Of a stretch of 64,000 nt of DNA, positions 1-21,127 are shown piece by piece. A model generated the notes under the pieces. It was given only the letters and a program-made list of their open reading frames with translations. It did no database searches and was not told the DNA's origin. Origin of the DNA: Baylisascaris procyonis (Eukaryota; Nematoda; Chromadorea; Rhabditida; Ascarididae); assembly GCA_037389465.1 (NCBI GenBank), contig JAZARR010000175.1, positions 930,001-994,000 of the forward strand, in the 5' to 3' direction. Position numbers and translations under genes: made by a program. The stretch's first letter is position 1; the number at the start of each line of letters is the position of its first letter.

Positions 1-1555
1 CGTTTCACTCAATATGTAGGGTTCCTTAGAATGCCGCATAACGTCCTTGACCTTTAAATACCCAAACTTAATCTTCATATCTATAACCGAGAAGCTCATC
101 TAGAAGATGAAGTGAAGCTCATCTAGGACACCTGAACCAATGCCTCAACTTTCTTCGAAGTATTGGAATAGGTTCATATCAATACTCTTGGCTTATTACT
201 CAGATTTAAAAGGCCAAGTTGGCTATATCTCATGACTTATTCCACTTGAAGGATAGACATATAGAACTTTTATATACTAGGACTCTTAGCGGGTAAAGAC
301 CCGTATCCCTTGGAAATCTTCACGGTTGGAAGACATCGCATATCTTCCAACATATAGCAGCAATATATAATAGTTTCCAATATATAGCAACAAAATTTCG
401 AACGTTCTATAAAAAGCACCCAATTTGGCTAGCTAGTTCTCTCACCTGTAGACCAAATGAATGAAATAAAAATCCACAAATAAAGTAACTTCGAAGACTA
501 CATCCGTCGATTGGTCATAGAATAATGCCTACTGCCTCTAAACGAAGATCAATACTCAAAAGTTTGTTGAATATTATTATACTTAAAAATTAGCAAATCC
601 AAGCTAAGCTAAATCCATCAATTAATTGTCACAAATATTTTTGAAATGAAATTTGATGGTTAGTTTAGTTGTTTAGCTGCAAGTAAGTTTTCCCTTCACA
701 ATACAACAACACATAACTGCAATCTTATTTGCGCAAATGGAATCGCCTCAAATGGGACAGGACACCCTAATTGCATGTACACACATCAATTGAATTTACT
801 TCTCGTGCACTCAAACTCAAAGCGATGTATGTGTTAGTGCGGCATCTACATTTTTATGTGATTTATACATTGTTAGTGACAGCTGCTTTAAAGATTGCCT
901 CTTTGCCGATTGTTATTTGAGATAGATTATCTAAGATGCTCAACCAAATGTGATTTTTAACCAAATACATCAATAATTCTTCTTTTTTTTAAATATCATA
1001 AAACTATTTTCGAGCAAAAGAGATTGAGTTTGAAGTAGAGCCGATACGTTGTTAATTTCGTTAACGTTCTTCAATAACTGATGATGTTTTAAATTATGCA
1101 AATGACCAACTTGAAGGTTATTTTTAGCTCTAAACGGTATTATTATCCAACGGCTTCAAATAAACATCACAAACGAATAGGGGAAATTTTTCACCGAAAA
1201 TCAATTTGCTATTCACGAAAAAAAAAAACAGAGGGAATTTCATCAGTACAAATAGAATTTAAGCATTTTTTCTTTTACTTTATTGAAAAGAAAAACTATG
1301 CAAAATTTTAAAATTTTTCGTTCAATTGATATATCCAAATCATATCTTTTTCCACTTTCATTCTTCTCATTTTTATCGATTCTAATGATATCTGTAAAAG
1401 AAAAGAATTTTTAATTTAATTATTCAAAGAGCACAGATAGAACGCTATAAAGCGAAGAATTGATCTTGGAGCATAGTGGATGTGATGCGCAAGATGCATC
1501 ATAAATGAAGCACATGCATACAGAGATAGCAACTCATTACCTTTTCAACCATATC

Positions 1556-1599
<44 letters not shown>

Positions 1600-2108
1600 G
1601 TATTGATGAAAACACCAAAACGGTTAAAAAGGAAACAAAAATAGAATCGGCACGAAGTTTTTTGGCATCTTTAATGAGTTCTATTATTTGAACTGTATTG
1701 TTGTGAAAGTGGATAGCAATCTAACCGAATCGAATACTCCTTATGTGATGTTTACTTTCAAATACAAAAACGATGCAAAGAATAAGATTTAGATGAAATC
1801 CATACAAATCGCGCAAATATTTATTCCATTTCAATTATTGAAAAAAGTTGTGAAAAACTTAAATTTTAAAGTAAAGCTTTCAGAAAAGAAATTTTTCAAT
1901 CGCAAACAAAGAAAGGAGAATAAAAACAGATTCGTTTGATGCTTTAAATTTCTCTTTGACTTTATTTTATCTAAATTTATCCCATTTAAAAAATAAGTGT
2001 CAAATGGGCAATCAAAATAAAACTGAATATACTATAACGATGGTCAGTGATGTTAATATTAGCCAATGAGGTTGACAGTTATAAGAATAACAAAAGTAAA
2101 GAACTTAC
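1..2108. other. Left-edge stretch without a recognised gene
   Basis: No exon could be supported on either strand. The minus-strand PCBP gene must continue into or past this stretch, because its last visible exon ends in a clean donor (GTAAGT, read on the minus strand) at 2108. No sequence encoding a third KH domain was recognised here, so the remaining exons are probably beyond the left edge. One open frame of about 70 codons at 1096-1311 is lysine-rich and has no splice signals or known motif. Confidence 0.6.
1559..1598. repeat. (TA)n microsatellite
   Basis: Uninterrupted TA dinucleotide run of about 20 units. It lies in the stretch left of the visible PCBP exons, in unique AT-rich flanks with no inverted repeat around it. 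Confidence 0.95.
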
Positions 2109-8266
<6,158 letters not shown>

Positions 8267-11200
8267 CGCTTAAATGATTATTCGCTAGTTAAGTGTGCTA
8301 AATATTCGGCTAAAGAAATATAACATACGTCAAAACGAAATAACACCGTATATAATGCATATTCACGAAGGATACAATTATATATATTATTTTATAAATT
8401 TAAAAAATGAATAAATAAATTAGAAACAATAAATCATGGCATCGAATAATAGAAATGTGATATTTTAAGATTTTGGTTTTGTAATTGAGGCTAACTAGCG
8501 AATCATTAAGAAAGATTGTCAATGCAACGGGACATTTTTAATGTATTTTCGAATAAGAATTATAACACAGTTGTGTTATGCAAATAAGAATTATAACACA
8601 ACTTGATTTGGAATAATTTAAATAGGAAGACGAGCGCAAAAACGCTGACAGATAAGATAAATTGATAAGAGAGAATTTTGACTTTTTCACTTCAAGGTTC
8701 GTGTAACAATTGAATGCAGTGAAAAATTGATATCATTTGTGTAAAATGTGTTCTTGCATAAGTTTTTTCAGCCACCACGATTGAACTCTGCTAAGATCCT
8801 TGCTTATATCCTCCCTAGTCCTGAAAATTCCCAAATAATCCTGAAAATTTATTTTTTTGAACGGAACAAAAACTGAAATTGAAGATCAAATGAACAGACA
8901 CTTAGAAAATCGAACTTTGAGGTTGTTATCTAGGCAGTGTAGTGATGGATGAATCTTTCTAAGTGACAAATTGAAAATGCCAGTGAAATGTTGACAATTC
9001 AAATCCATCTCTTAAATTGTTCAGCTGGCTATAATAGAAAGCAATAAAAGATAGTAATAAGTTGAGTTCAAATTGAATACTCATAAGAAAAGAACCACCG
9101 ATTGCATTTTTTTAGATGTCGACATCAAACAATTGAGCAATTAGTTCCTCTGCTTAGAAAATTACAGAAATTTTTTTTCAAAACTTTGTGAATTTTGTTA
9201 GTGAGATAATTGGAGTTGTTTATTGTATGTTGAAAAACACATGAGTAATGAAACGATTGCTGGAGCAGAGTGATGTGTTGGAGATGATTGTTGGAGCTGA
9301 GAAGTATTGGAAACGTTTGTCGGAGCAAGCAAGTATTGCACAGTACATGCGTACGGGATTAGCAGCTTGGTGATACATTCAGCACAGCAGAGCGATGCAC
9401 ACTGCATGGGTCTTACCGTATCAAATTGCTGACAGCGCCGTACGCTCATTCGCTATCGAAACATAACTGTCTATGATCGTTGCAGCAATCCGCTTCAATA
9501 ACGTGCGAAACATTTATAAAACATTTGCCACAAATTTGAATAATTTAAAAAAATGAATAATTGATGTTATTATTGAATATTCATTTTTAAAAGACTGCAA
9601 ATAAGTGTTACACTTTTATCTCTTAATAATCTGAGGAACTTTTGTAAGCAGAATTTACTCATATGGAAAATTTACTGATTTGGGCAAAATATGGTAACTA
9701 ATATGAAAAATTAAAAATATGCGGGGGGAATATAATTACAAATGTTCTTTTAAAATATAAGAGAAGATAATAAAAACCAACATGTAAAGAAGAAAAAGTT
9801 GTAATAGTTGGCTGCAATCATCAATCTTCTACCACACGCATCGATTATCAGCGAAGAAATGCTACGAGAAGATTGTTTCGTTAAAGCATTTTAGTTTCGA
9901 AAACAGCTGCAGCAATGTTTCGTTGTCGACAGGTAAGAGCTTAAAAGCTTTAGAGCGTTGAAAATCGCGAAACTTAAAAAAAAACTTTAAAGTTGAAAGC
10001 ATAAGTTGAAATTTTGAAATATTGAAATAAAACTTAAAAATTTGTCAACTGAAATAGTAAAAGAATAAGCAGTTAGGCATTATTTAAAAAAAAAAACCAT
10101 CCTTTAGAGATAAAAGTTTGTTAGGAGTGTAATTTGCATTTTATTTAGTTAACAAATACAATTGCATTATTGATTCAATAATAAATCTCTCTTTAAACAT
10201 AATTTTATAACAAGAAGAAGGATATAATAGCTACCGTATTTATAGCTACCGTATTATCGCAAATAATGACATTCATTAATTATTGCCTTCGCAAGACTTG
10301 GATTATACTGTAGATCGGAGATAAGAAATATATATGAGTGATAACAAGAAGAAAACATATAATATTCATATTCTTGAAAAATAATATCGAAGTAAAACGC
10401 ATTATTATTAATTGATCATATCGATCAAAAAAAACATATTCAACATTTGTTGTTATGTTAACCTTCGCAGAATTTAATCGATGAAATAATGCATTCGCAT
10501 AAATCAACGCACCCACAAATGACACACACCTCACAAATCAAACGAAAAACAAATGCGTAAGCTAAGATTTTATTTCAGAAGTAACGAAACCGATCGCGAT
10601 CATACGAATCGATCGATCGATAATGAAGTTGTGTGCTCTAAGCTTATCAACGATGTGAGAGATAGATGTCACTAAGCAGCTGCCATTCAATACTTCTCCT
10701 CTCTTTATCAGTCTACCTTCTTTAGTATTATTGCTTTTATCAGTTATTGACTGCAAGAAGCTATTCATCGCACCACCACCTTCATTCCATCATATTAGCA
10801 ACAAAAATATCTCTTTCCTATGGACTCGATGCGTAGACAATCAAAGAAAATATTAAAAGATTGGAAAAAAGAAATGAGATGAGGAAAATATTTGATTAAA
10901 ATGAGCGATGCAAATTGTGTGAACCTGAGAAGCAAAAAAGAAAAACGGTGATTTAGAATGTTTATAAATAATTTAAACAATAAAGAAGTGAAGTAGAAAA
11001 AAATAAGAGCATGGATTATTAGATGATTCTCAAAAATTTTTAATATTTATGCAAATTTTTCTAAATGGATATTTTCAGGAAAATATGAAAGAATAAAGCG
11101 GAAAAGAAAGAGAAGGAATTGATGAGAGGTAAGCGGAGAACGCATAACGGCTAAATCAGTTGACAGTTGGGGTGAATGTCGACGCATAAACTGACAGTGA

Positions 11201-12579
11201 AAAGCCAACTGACCTCACGCTTAGTGAGCAAATATTTGCAAAGCGATACGACTGTACAGCTTGCATTCAAACGTTGCTGTCATAAATAGTCAAGCAATAA
11301 TGCTTCAACTTTAAATCGTCCTATCGCCCCCTCCCATACCCATCCTCTTCATTTTTTTAAAATATGGAAACGTTTTTTGAAGTGGCGAGAATGGCAGGTC
11401 CCAATTTTATAGGCAGAATTAATTGATATTCGAATTGCTAAGATGAGGGAATAGACAATGATTTAATTTTCTACAGAATTAAATTCTAGGTGACTAAAAT
11501 TTTATCCCTATCCGACGTTGTCGATCTATCCGAGTGAAAGATCTAATCGAATAGACTAAATTCTGAAACGTACTAAGATTATCAACATAACGAAGACAAT
11601 TGAGAGTGCTCCCAACTAATCATAAATATTCCACATTTCCGTTAAAGAAATCTTCAATTGGCATTCATATTTCACATCGAGGACAATTAAGATGAAAAGT
11701 AAATAGCCATAGCACAAGCATATTTAGCGTTGACATAAGAAATGTAGATTATCTATAGACTCTAATTATAAAACTCTTTAATTACTATTAGGGAGGAATA
11801 TAATAAGCATCACCAATATAATAAACCAATTGAGTAAATATAAAGTAATTTAATTTTTAGATATAAATGAAAAAATTAGAGGAATGAAGCAAAAACATTT
11901 AGATATAAAGAAATCTAAAGATAGAACTCTTGGCTACTTTTAAAGAAATAAAATGCGACGGAAGCTTTTCTATTGTGAAACTCTAAAAAAAAATATTCTC
12001 TACCATCTTTTTTCGTGAATTATTTAGAGTACAACAAGACGAAAGTGCAGAAAAAAAAAACTAGGAAAATAGCGCTAAATTTTTAAAATTGACATAAATA
12101 TTGAATAAAATTTCATTATTGAGAAAAATTATTAACGTTGAGCGACAATGCGGAAAAATTTTTCACAGATGAAATAAGTGAAGAAGCAAGCTAAATGAAC
12201 TGACTGCACCAAATATACACCTTTATATTTCATTTTCCTGCTCGAACATTTTTTTAAATATAAACGAATAATAAATATGCTGAATTATTCCTCCATACCA
12301 TACGAAGAGAACTTTATTAGTAGTTTAACTCGTAAAAATCCTCTGCAAAGAAATCTTTATTCTTTGCAAAACCAAATCGATCAACGATGGATGGCTTATT
12401 GGTTCAAATGTATGGAAAATAGTTTCCACCTCTAAATGTATGCAAATTTTTTTCAAAAAAAAAATTGGCAGATTAGTGGAATAGATTTGTGGCGCACATT
12501 ATTTTCATCAAATGGCATAACTCTGGGTTCGGTGGTTCTCCGAGTGGAAACCACTGGACACACGCACAGACAAACAAGC

Positions 12580-12652
12580 AGACAGACAGACGGACAGATA
12601 GACAGGCAGGCAGGCAGGCAGACAGACAGACAGACAGGCAGGCAGACAGACA
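12580..12652. repeat. CAGA/CAGG tetranucleotide repeat
   Basis: Run of CAGA and CAGG units, about 70 bases, in gene-poor sequence. It produces artefactual open frames on both strands. Shorter CAGA runs occur near 6085-6115 and 30660-30676. Confidence 0.9.
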
Positions 12653-15600
12653 CCTGATTATACGCACAGATATAACATCTTAATACGATCTTAAAAAAAA
12701 AAATGCAAAAGCGCATAAAGATATCGGCAATGTCTAAAAAAATGAAATTACGCTTCTTGTGGTTTCCGATTTAGGCAAATGCAATTGTTGCTTGTTGACA
12801 CAACACGATTCACTCATCATTACAGCCTAGAATACCAATCGAGTTCATTTCCCTCGTATTTCACTATCTTTTCAACGCAACTTTTTTATGAAACCGATTG
12901 GTCTTGTAAGGTTAATTCTTTCGGCACATTTTCTTCATTTGTTATTCATTCTTTCACAATATTCAGCATTCAAATATTTGCATATTTCAATAGTTTTAAT
13001 AATTTCATATCTTTCGTTTATAATACACTCATACAAATATATTTTTTAAAATTTGCATAAAATCATAACACAAAAATTTCAGTAAATAAATCTTCACATA
13101 AGTGATTACTTTTGTTGAGTATTGATATTCTAGAAAATAAAATAGGAAGTCTATTTAAAATATTAAAAAAAAATAAGTCTAAAAATATTCACTGCTGAGT
13201 ATTAATATAGTCAATAAATAAAACGAAAATAACCATTCTAATTTGTCAAAAATTATTGCGTAATAAAATTATTACGTAATATTATTGCGTAATAAAAAAT
13301 TACTGCAAAAGTTTTTAGCACACTTATAAAAAAAAATCGATAATCGATTAAAAAGAATAATAGAAACAATAGGGAAAATATACTTGTAAATAAGTAAGAT
13401 AATTATTTAGCATTGGCAGAAAGTGAGTGATGAGGTGTCAGCCAAGCAAGAATGTTTCTACAAATCAATAAATCTCAACCTAATAGTCTTAGCCCAACCG
13501 GCTAGCTAGCCCACCACTCTTGAGTAGACAACGTAAAACCGTATATACGCCCTCTTTCAGCCTATTTGACATACCACATTTGCTGTCATATGTCGGATCT
13601 AAATCATTCAACACATTCAACGATCTCTGATTATTGATCATTTGAAATATTGCGACTCCTTTGCTGACAACTTTATTGATCTTACGCAAGCAATCAACTG
13701 AACATATATTTCTTTCTTATTTTTGATATGAAGCATCATCTATCAGGTAACAAGAAGGATGCTATAAAGAAGCTTTTGTCCAGTCAAGCGCAATGTTACC
13801 TCTACATTTTGATATTCCAAGATGTACACGTTTCTGAGATCAATTAAGTGCCATTCAAATACTGATTATAAATTTGTGGCTAATTATAAATTTTTCGTAT
13901 AGAATATGATTTAAATCAATGCAACGAGAAATTTCTTCATTAAAATTGAACTAATAAATTTCATTCTTCGCTAATCAATTTAGATTAGATTATGTGCTAA
14001 ATATTTATCAGTCGACGAAATGTTTCGAAAGATTCTCTCAAATAGGCATAAATTTGCATATATATAATGGGATATCTTTGTGCACGTACATATAAAGATA
14101 TCAAATTTGCATAACGCATTTGCATGTAACATATCCGTGCTTAACAATCGAAATTAAAAGCATATGAGTGATTGATATAGCTGTAATGGGAGATAAGAAA
14201 GTGACAAGAATTGATATATGCAGACCGCTGTTTTGAAGGACGTCTCTATTGCTTTTTTCTGCTCTTGCTACACTTCGATACAACCTTTTTTCCACAATCC
14301 TTTTTGTGTATACATCGTGATTCTACAAATACACGCCCCATTTGCTTCATGGCACTCAGAGTATGACGTGCGTCTATCTTCACAAGCAATAAATGAATTT
14401 TTCTTCGTAAATTTTACAAGTTTTGAGTTTCTCGCCAAGTTTAAATCTACGATTTCAAAAGCAAAGTAATATAGCAGTGAAGTTGTTTATTTCTTGCAAG
14501 ATTTATTAGAATTTTTTAAACAAAAAAATTAAACATTAGATTGGTAGCTATTTAGAAAACATATGAAAAAAGACGAGTGAACACAACGTTAATCATTTTA
14601 ATTATCTTGCATATTGTTTTAAAGAATTGTTGTAAGAAACGACAATGAAGCGACTCTTGTTTTGCATCATGTAACTTGCTGCTAAGTGGTTTTCTCTGCT
14701 CCATTATATCGCGCACATTTCTCTGCTTCTCATGATGACGAACCCATCTCATATTGTGTGCTCTGTAGATGGTCTTCGACAGTTTTTTCTTTCCTTGACC
14801 GACGACGATGTCGTCATTTCTTTAGCTCAGTTTTTTCAGTCCTTTTTTTCACGTCTGTTGAGTTCGTTAACAACGTGACTAAGCATCTAGCGTATCGCCA
14901 CTACATGACTGTGCAGTACAACGGGAATTTTCCAGAGTCCCTTGAATTTTTTGTACAAGATTTTTTTTTTTAATATTTGCTAGTCAATGTAACGAGAAAA
15001 CGCAATCAAAATGTTGCACATCTCATTTTTCTTTTAGCATTAGCGCTCCTTAGAACTTATTTGCTGCATTAGACTGTGAAGATCGCTTGTACTGTTCGAT
15101 CAAACGTCGAATATTGCGCAAACAAATAATTGGCGAATTTTATTTAGGTGTGTGTTTCAGCCTTCGTTTTAAGAAATCCATCAATCGGCAATTTCATAAA
15201 TATCATCTAAAACTCAAAAAATTTCTCGAAATCTAATGTGATATATGCATTAAAATTGTCGATAAATTTTGAATATTTAATTCAAACATATTTTTCCATA
15301 TCACTAAACAAATAAGTTTATCATATTTTTTTATTGTTAAGTAAAGAAACGAACGGAAATTGTATTCTCAATGGAAAATTTTGTTTTATATATAGTTTTA
15401 TGTTTTAAAAGTTGCTTTTATCAGCTATAACGATTTACATAGCGACTATAAAAAAGTGGAAACTATTTTCTATCAACCGCATAGAGCGTGCGATATTTTC
15501 ATTGGATGGGATTTACTATTTTGATCACTAACATTCGATAGCATCATGTAAAGCTTCGATTAATATGAAATTATGCATCGTTGCATAAATTAAATCAGAA

Positions 15601-18600
15601 TAAAGCGGATAATTTTAAAGAAGTGATTGATTTCTACATTCGATTATTGCGTAACATGAATAAGAAATCCGAATCTCGTTGAGAATTTCGATACCATAAT
15701 CACTGTGACGACCTTAGGCAACTCTTTCTTCTAAATAAGTCTTCTGATTCCTTTATGAGCTACGAAAAAGGGCTATAGTTTGAACTAGAGTGTTTATTTA
15801 TAAGACGGCAAAAGTGTGTAAACGTATATTATAGATATCGTATGAAAAGTATATAGTATAATATTTATCGTGTAATCAGTATAATAAAGCATAGTAGATA
15901 AAGTATAAGACAGTAAGTTTTTTGCAATAGATGTCATAATTATGAGAATCGGATGATGTCATTTGAGAAGTATTAAGTTTTCGTTTTGCAATCAATGCTA
16001 ATTTCTCGATGAAGCAGTGATAAAGAGAAGGAAAAAAAAAAGAAGTGCATCAATTTTAACAACATCTAAGATGATAATTCATAATGCATTTCCCTTTCCT
16101 TATACATTGATAACGAATCGAAAGAAAATAAGCATATACGTTTGCCTAGATACACTTCAAATATCATATTATATCCACTATAGTGTATTCAAAAATATTT
16201 CCCTTATATATCACTCTAAAATCTCTGTGATAATTCTTTTTAAGCACAATTGCAAGAGCAATGCAAATGTGATATTGTAAAAGAGTTAATAAAGCTGCAT
16301 AGATTAATATGAAATGAATCCTAGAATCATTGGAGTTAAATTGTGAGGAATAAAATGAAGTGTACAACTATATTGAGAAATAATTAGTGGAGAATTTTTT
16401 AAAATCATTCATTCGACTGCCGTAATCACTAAATGTATTATAAAGATAACGAAAGAAATTACCATATAAGATCTATATTAATTCCGAAAAAAAATTTATT
16501 AATTGCTATGATGCAATTGAGTAGAATTGCATAGATGTAAAACGATGTGATGAAATAAAAAAAAAAAAAAAAAAAACTTGTGAAATTATACCAAATTGAT
16601 TGCGCTAAAAATGAATTTTTGTTACGATCGCATAGAGATGCATGATGCAAGAGAAGATTACATTCTACGCTTCTCGATTCTAAATTTATCGATGGCTTTA
16701 TCAAGAAAATACTTGTAAAAGTTGAGATCGAACTTCTGAAATGGGATCAGCTCGAACTTCTGAAATGAGATAAGAAACGATAGACGATGCAAAAGAAAAT
16801 GAGTAAAGAATTTTGCATTAGAAAGTTGAGTAGACGTATAGCAATGTGAGTGACACAAACCGAAATGCAGTTGCATCGTGAGGCATCAGCGATATATGCG
16901 CACAATGCTGGCTGCATATCACATTACAAAGACGCACAACGCTCAAACATATCACTTCTCAAGTCTATCCATCGAAGATTCACCTCGAATTCTCTAACTT
17001 CAAACTAATCGACATAATCACGTTTGCCTTTTCTGGATAGCCTCGTACCGTCTTTTCTTCATAGTCTCATACTATCCTTCCTGCAAAGGGGTGTGATATG
17101 GGATAGCGCCACAACCGAGATGAGGAAAGGATGCCTCTCACCACTCCCTTATAACATATTTCTGGGTGATGGGCATAGCCAGATCTAATGTTGGGCGTGA
17201 TATTTTGCCGCATACCCTCATCACGACAAAGCTTTGCAACGAAAACTTCAGCATGTCTGACAATACTTTTTCAGAATGGAATATGACACATAATTTTGAG
17301 TTCAATTATTCCGCAGGCCTTCTTTAAGTTATGCACGAACTTTCATATGAAACTTCACTCATCGTCGAATGTGTTCATATTTTTTGAACGCAATCCTAAA
17401 GTCACCAATATTTACAAATTAGGAATACAATAATATGAAATTTTGTACTCAAAAGAGTGACAAAAATTAAATGAAATATCTCAAACCTTTACCCATTGAA
17501 ATGATCACTGATCTTGGCTCATATATGCATATATAATAAAGAAATGCAAATCTCCTTAATGAAGCGCTGCTGTAATTTGTGTAATCTTCGTTCAATTCCC
17601 ATATTTAAAGAAAACTTCGAGAGACGTTTCATAGTCTAATATATATCCCTCTTCATATGATAATACGATCGTATGATAATCACATCTGCCGTATTTCATG
17701 TCGTTGGTTTTCAGAGTTGGTTATTACTGCAGTTGATGAGAAACGATCAGCGGAGAAGAGGAAGGGGATGGTGAAGAGGAGGGAAAGTAAGTTCGAATGA
17801 GATTTGTGATTCATCTTCGCAAACCTTTCCAGACCTCTCTCTTTCTTTTTTTTAACAGATGGAGGTCTGATATTCTCATAGATTTTTTGATCCGACTGAG
17901 GTGCGAACACGAGATTTGGTATTAAAATAACTAGCACTTGCACTGAGCGCTACTGATTCGGTATAGGTGCAAATCAATGGAACGATGCTCTGGATTTACA
18001 TGATCTAATTTACGAAGCTATCCACTTATTGCGGAAAATGGAACAGAACGGTATAATTGAAGAATAATATCTCTTCAAATTTCAAGCACTTCAAATATTT
18101 TTATTTGAAAATGAATAAAGTAATCGGCAAAAATATAACTGCAAAAATAGAACGAAATTAAAGTATCGCTACACAACACATACTATCCTATCGCTAAATC
18201 AGAAAAATTCGATCAACGAGTACAACGATGGCAATAAATCTGAACGAAAGCAAATAACACAATTTGATGGCACAATTTGTGATGCACGTAATGTGTTCGT
18301 GAATGATTCAAAACGGAAAACTTATTGACGTGGATCGATGCGTTTTACGATGTTCTCCAGACTTACTAACCTACCTGATAAGGTGTGAAACTTAAGAGTG
18401 CTGAATTATCTATACAATCGTAGCTTTTCCCTAGATGCATGAGGACGATCAAACAAATGGTTATCGAAGAAGATGGTTTATGTTCTCGTAATCAATTTCC
18501 CTCTTTCCTGTAGGTTTTTTCTGTTTTTCTTTTTTTGGACTTAAGCGGAAATATTTGCATGTTTCACTAAATTTCTTTGCATTTTCATGAATTTTTTCAT

Positions 18601-18770
18601 CGAGGAAATGGTCTTCTCTTAATTGTAATTGTGAAATTTCGTTTAACTCACTGCTTTCTTCTAAAATTTTAAAGCCTTCCAGCGAAATCTTCCTTCGCGT
18701 TTTAACGATAATTGATCATTACCGGAAATTTTGGACACATGGAAACAAACAATCAGAGAAGCAGGATAAA

Positions 18771-18834
18771 GCGCACAGACGATTGCTGGATAAATAAAAC
18801 GCGCAGACGATTGCTGAATAAAGCGCACAGACGA
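18771..18834. repeat. Tandem repeat of about 28-30 bp, two and a half copies
   Basis: The unit GCGCACAGACGATTGCTG plus an AATAAA-rich tail is repeated with small differences, and the third copy is partial. It lies in a minus-strand open frame of 95 codons with one hydrophobic stretch that has no other support. Confidence 0.7.
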
Positions 18835-21005
18835 CAAATAACGATACAGTGATGCTTATTTGCGGCTGCCAAATCTTGTCGTAATGTGTTCGTATATGGA
18901 GGCGAAGACGATGTGGCAGCTCCGCCTTCAAAACTAATGAAATCCCTTTGCTCTCACGCCAACCTCGGGTTTGCTTCCTTCTTAAGCTTACATCGCATTT
19001 TTGCATTCAAGCAAACGAGCTACGAAAATTAGTTTTGTTTAGCTACATGATGAACACGTATTGCGCGACAATTGAAAGACTCATTATAACGTCCTATCAC
19101 CATTTTAGATATTCTTTTTATAAAATATCACAAAAATTTTAACAGTATCGAGTGGATATTCTAAGGCATTATGACTCAGAAGGAGAATGATAGATAGCAT
19201 AATCATAGAACTAGTTTAACAGCATATTAAATGTGTCCTTCAGTAAAATGATTCAAAAAATGAACTCTTCTTGATTCTCCGTATGCAGTTTCCTTAATTC
19301 CTCTCCCCGACTCATCTTACTTCCGTTCTCTCTCTCTACTCTCAAATATTTCAGAGGTGGTCTTGAAAAGAGTAAATATAACTAAGATTATATAATTCGC
19401 TTTTGCAGCCAAGTTGTTTAGCTATTGTCGTGAGTTCGGCTAAGTGCATTCAAAAGTACCGATCGAATGGGATAACAAAAGGTAGACAATTTAGCCGTCA
19501 TGGGTATTGGTGAGTATCAGATTTCGCATACACATAGCATCAGATAAAATCCTTACGTTATAGCTAGATCGGACGGCTTTGAGCATACGAAGTGTTGAGC
19601 ATGCTGTGCTATTCAAACAACGTTTAAAGCATCACTAAATCAAACATAAATGATAGCGTTCACACACGGACACACAACACACACACAAACACACAGACAC
19701 AAAACGCTCAGGTAGATGAGACAGACACAGTATTGCTTTTATGTACACAGCAAATCGTATACACCAATAGGGCCCCCCATATGTATGGCGGACGTTCTTT
19801 TATTTGTGATGAGACTTCCTTTCTCGAAGCGAATTGTCTCTCAGCTAATACCGGAAGCAACTATACGATAAAACTCTCGTTTGTATTAATCGTTTAACGT
19901 GAATTGAGACCCCATCTATACGGTTAAAATGCATAAAATGTTTTAGCTTTGAAATTTTATTGTGGAAAACACCAGCAACTTTTTTCGATGATATAAAACA
20001 TTGTCAAGTAAGTTTACGCTCGACATAGTTTCTGTTCTAAATTCTTACTGAATTGCCTTGCAATATTTTTTTTCGAAATGGATTTTTATCTGTCGAGTCG
20101 TGCAGCATATAATGTGATTAAAACGTGAGAGATTTGCAGCCGTTTTCAAAGGATTATTTGTTCGCCTTATCACATCTTTGAATATGACAAGTAAAATTCC
20201 TCGATTTTATAATAGAAAGCAATATGGAGAAAGACTAGCAGAGAGAACATTTATTTCTAGACAATCCTCATGTATCATTACGTCGTTTATGTTACTTCTA
20301 AGACGTCGTTGTGTATCTGTGACAAATTTTTTGAGTCACCTCTCACGGGTCTGTTAGCTTGCAACAAAGGGCGATTTTCTAATAAAAGTTGTTATGCTTA
20401 CATTTCCCCATTTTTATAGCCTCTTCGCGTAAAAATAAACAAAGTTAACGTGAATCATCACTAGTATACTCTACAACTCAACTTTTATTCCACTTGGCGT
20501 TGAAGAAATTCTGTTATGACCAAATCAAAGTGATTTTCACTTATGCTGAAATTGCGAGCGGTTGAAATTATTTTACGAGTTTTCAACGAGAACAAATTTA
20601 CTATAAACGACCCTGAAAATTTATGAAATTTCTATTGACTTATACTGCGTTGAAATTTATATTTTTTTCAAGAAAATTTTTATTAAAAAAATTCAAAGAA
20701 ACATTGAAATATTTGCAAAAACAATCGGAAGAGATCGTAACCTATACTCGTAATAGAGTGTAATAAGTATAGGGGACTACTCCTCATTTAAAAGAACAAG
20801 ACATCGTCATATATCGTTTTTTGCGATAAACAGAAACCGGAAAGATGGCTTCGAAACTACAATTTGACCACCTTAGAGCAGATTTACTAATTTATTAGAA
20901 GCAGTTCGATTATTATTACAATAAGCTTATTATGCTGTAAGTTTTCAAACGTACTGAAACTAGCATTAAATTTATCAACTGACTAATTTTGTAACAATGT
21001 AACCA

Positions 21006-21089
21006 CTGTTTATTTATTTATTTATTTGTTTATTTATTTATTTATTTACTTATTTGTCTATTTATTTGCTTATTTATTTATTTATTCAC

Positions 21090-21124
<35 letters not shown>

Positions 21125-21127
21125 TTT
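21006..21127. repeat. (TTTA)n tetranucleotide repeat
   Basis: About 120 bases of TTTA units with scattered substitutions, in gene-poor sequence. Confidence 0.9.

Noticed and set aside
1..2108. Search for the third KH domain of the PCBP gene
   Set aside because: No minus-strand stretch with a GxxG loop or KH-like hydrophobic pattern was found, so it is not claimed within the window.
12436..12716. Cysteine/leucine-rich and Asp/Arg/Thr-rich frames on both strands
   Set aside because: They are translations of the CAGA/CAGG microsatellite.
14552..14752. Minus-strand frame of 66 codons with a charged start (MRWVRHHEKQRNVRDIM)
   Set aside because: The start has coding character, but the rest becomes AT-rich and there are no splice partners, leader acceptor or recognised family.
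18719..19006. Minus-strand frame of 95 codons with a hydrophobic stretch
   Set aside because: The hydrophobic part is encoded by a tandem repeat. There are no splice signals, poly(A) signal or homology to support it.
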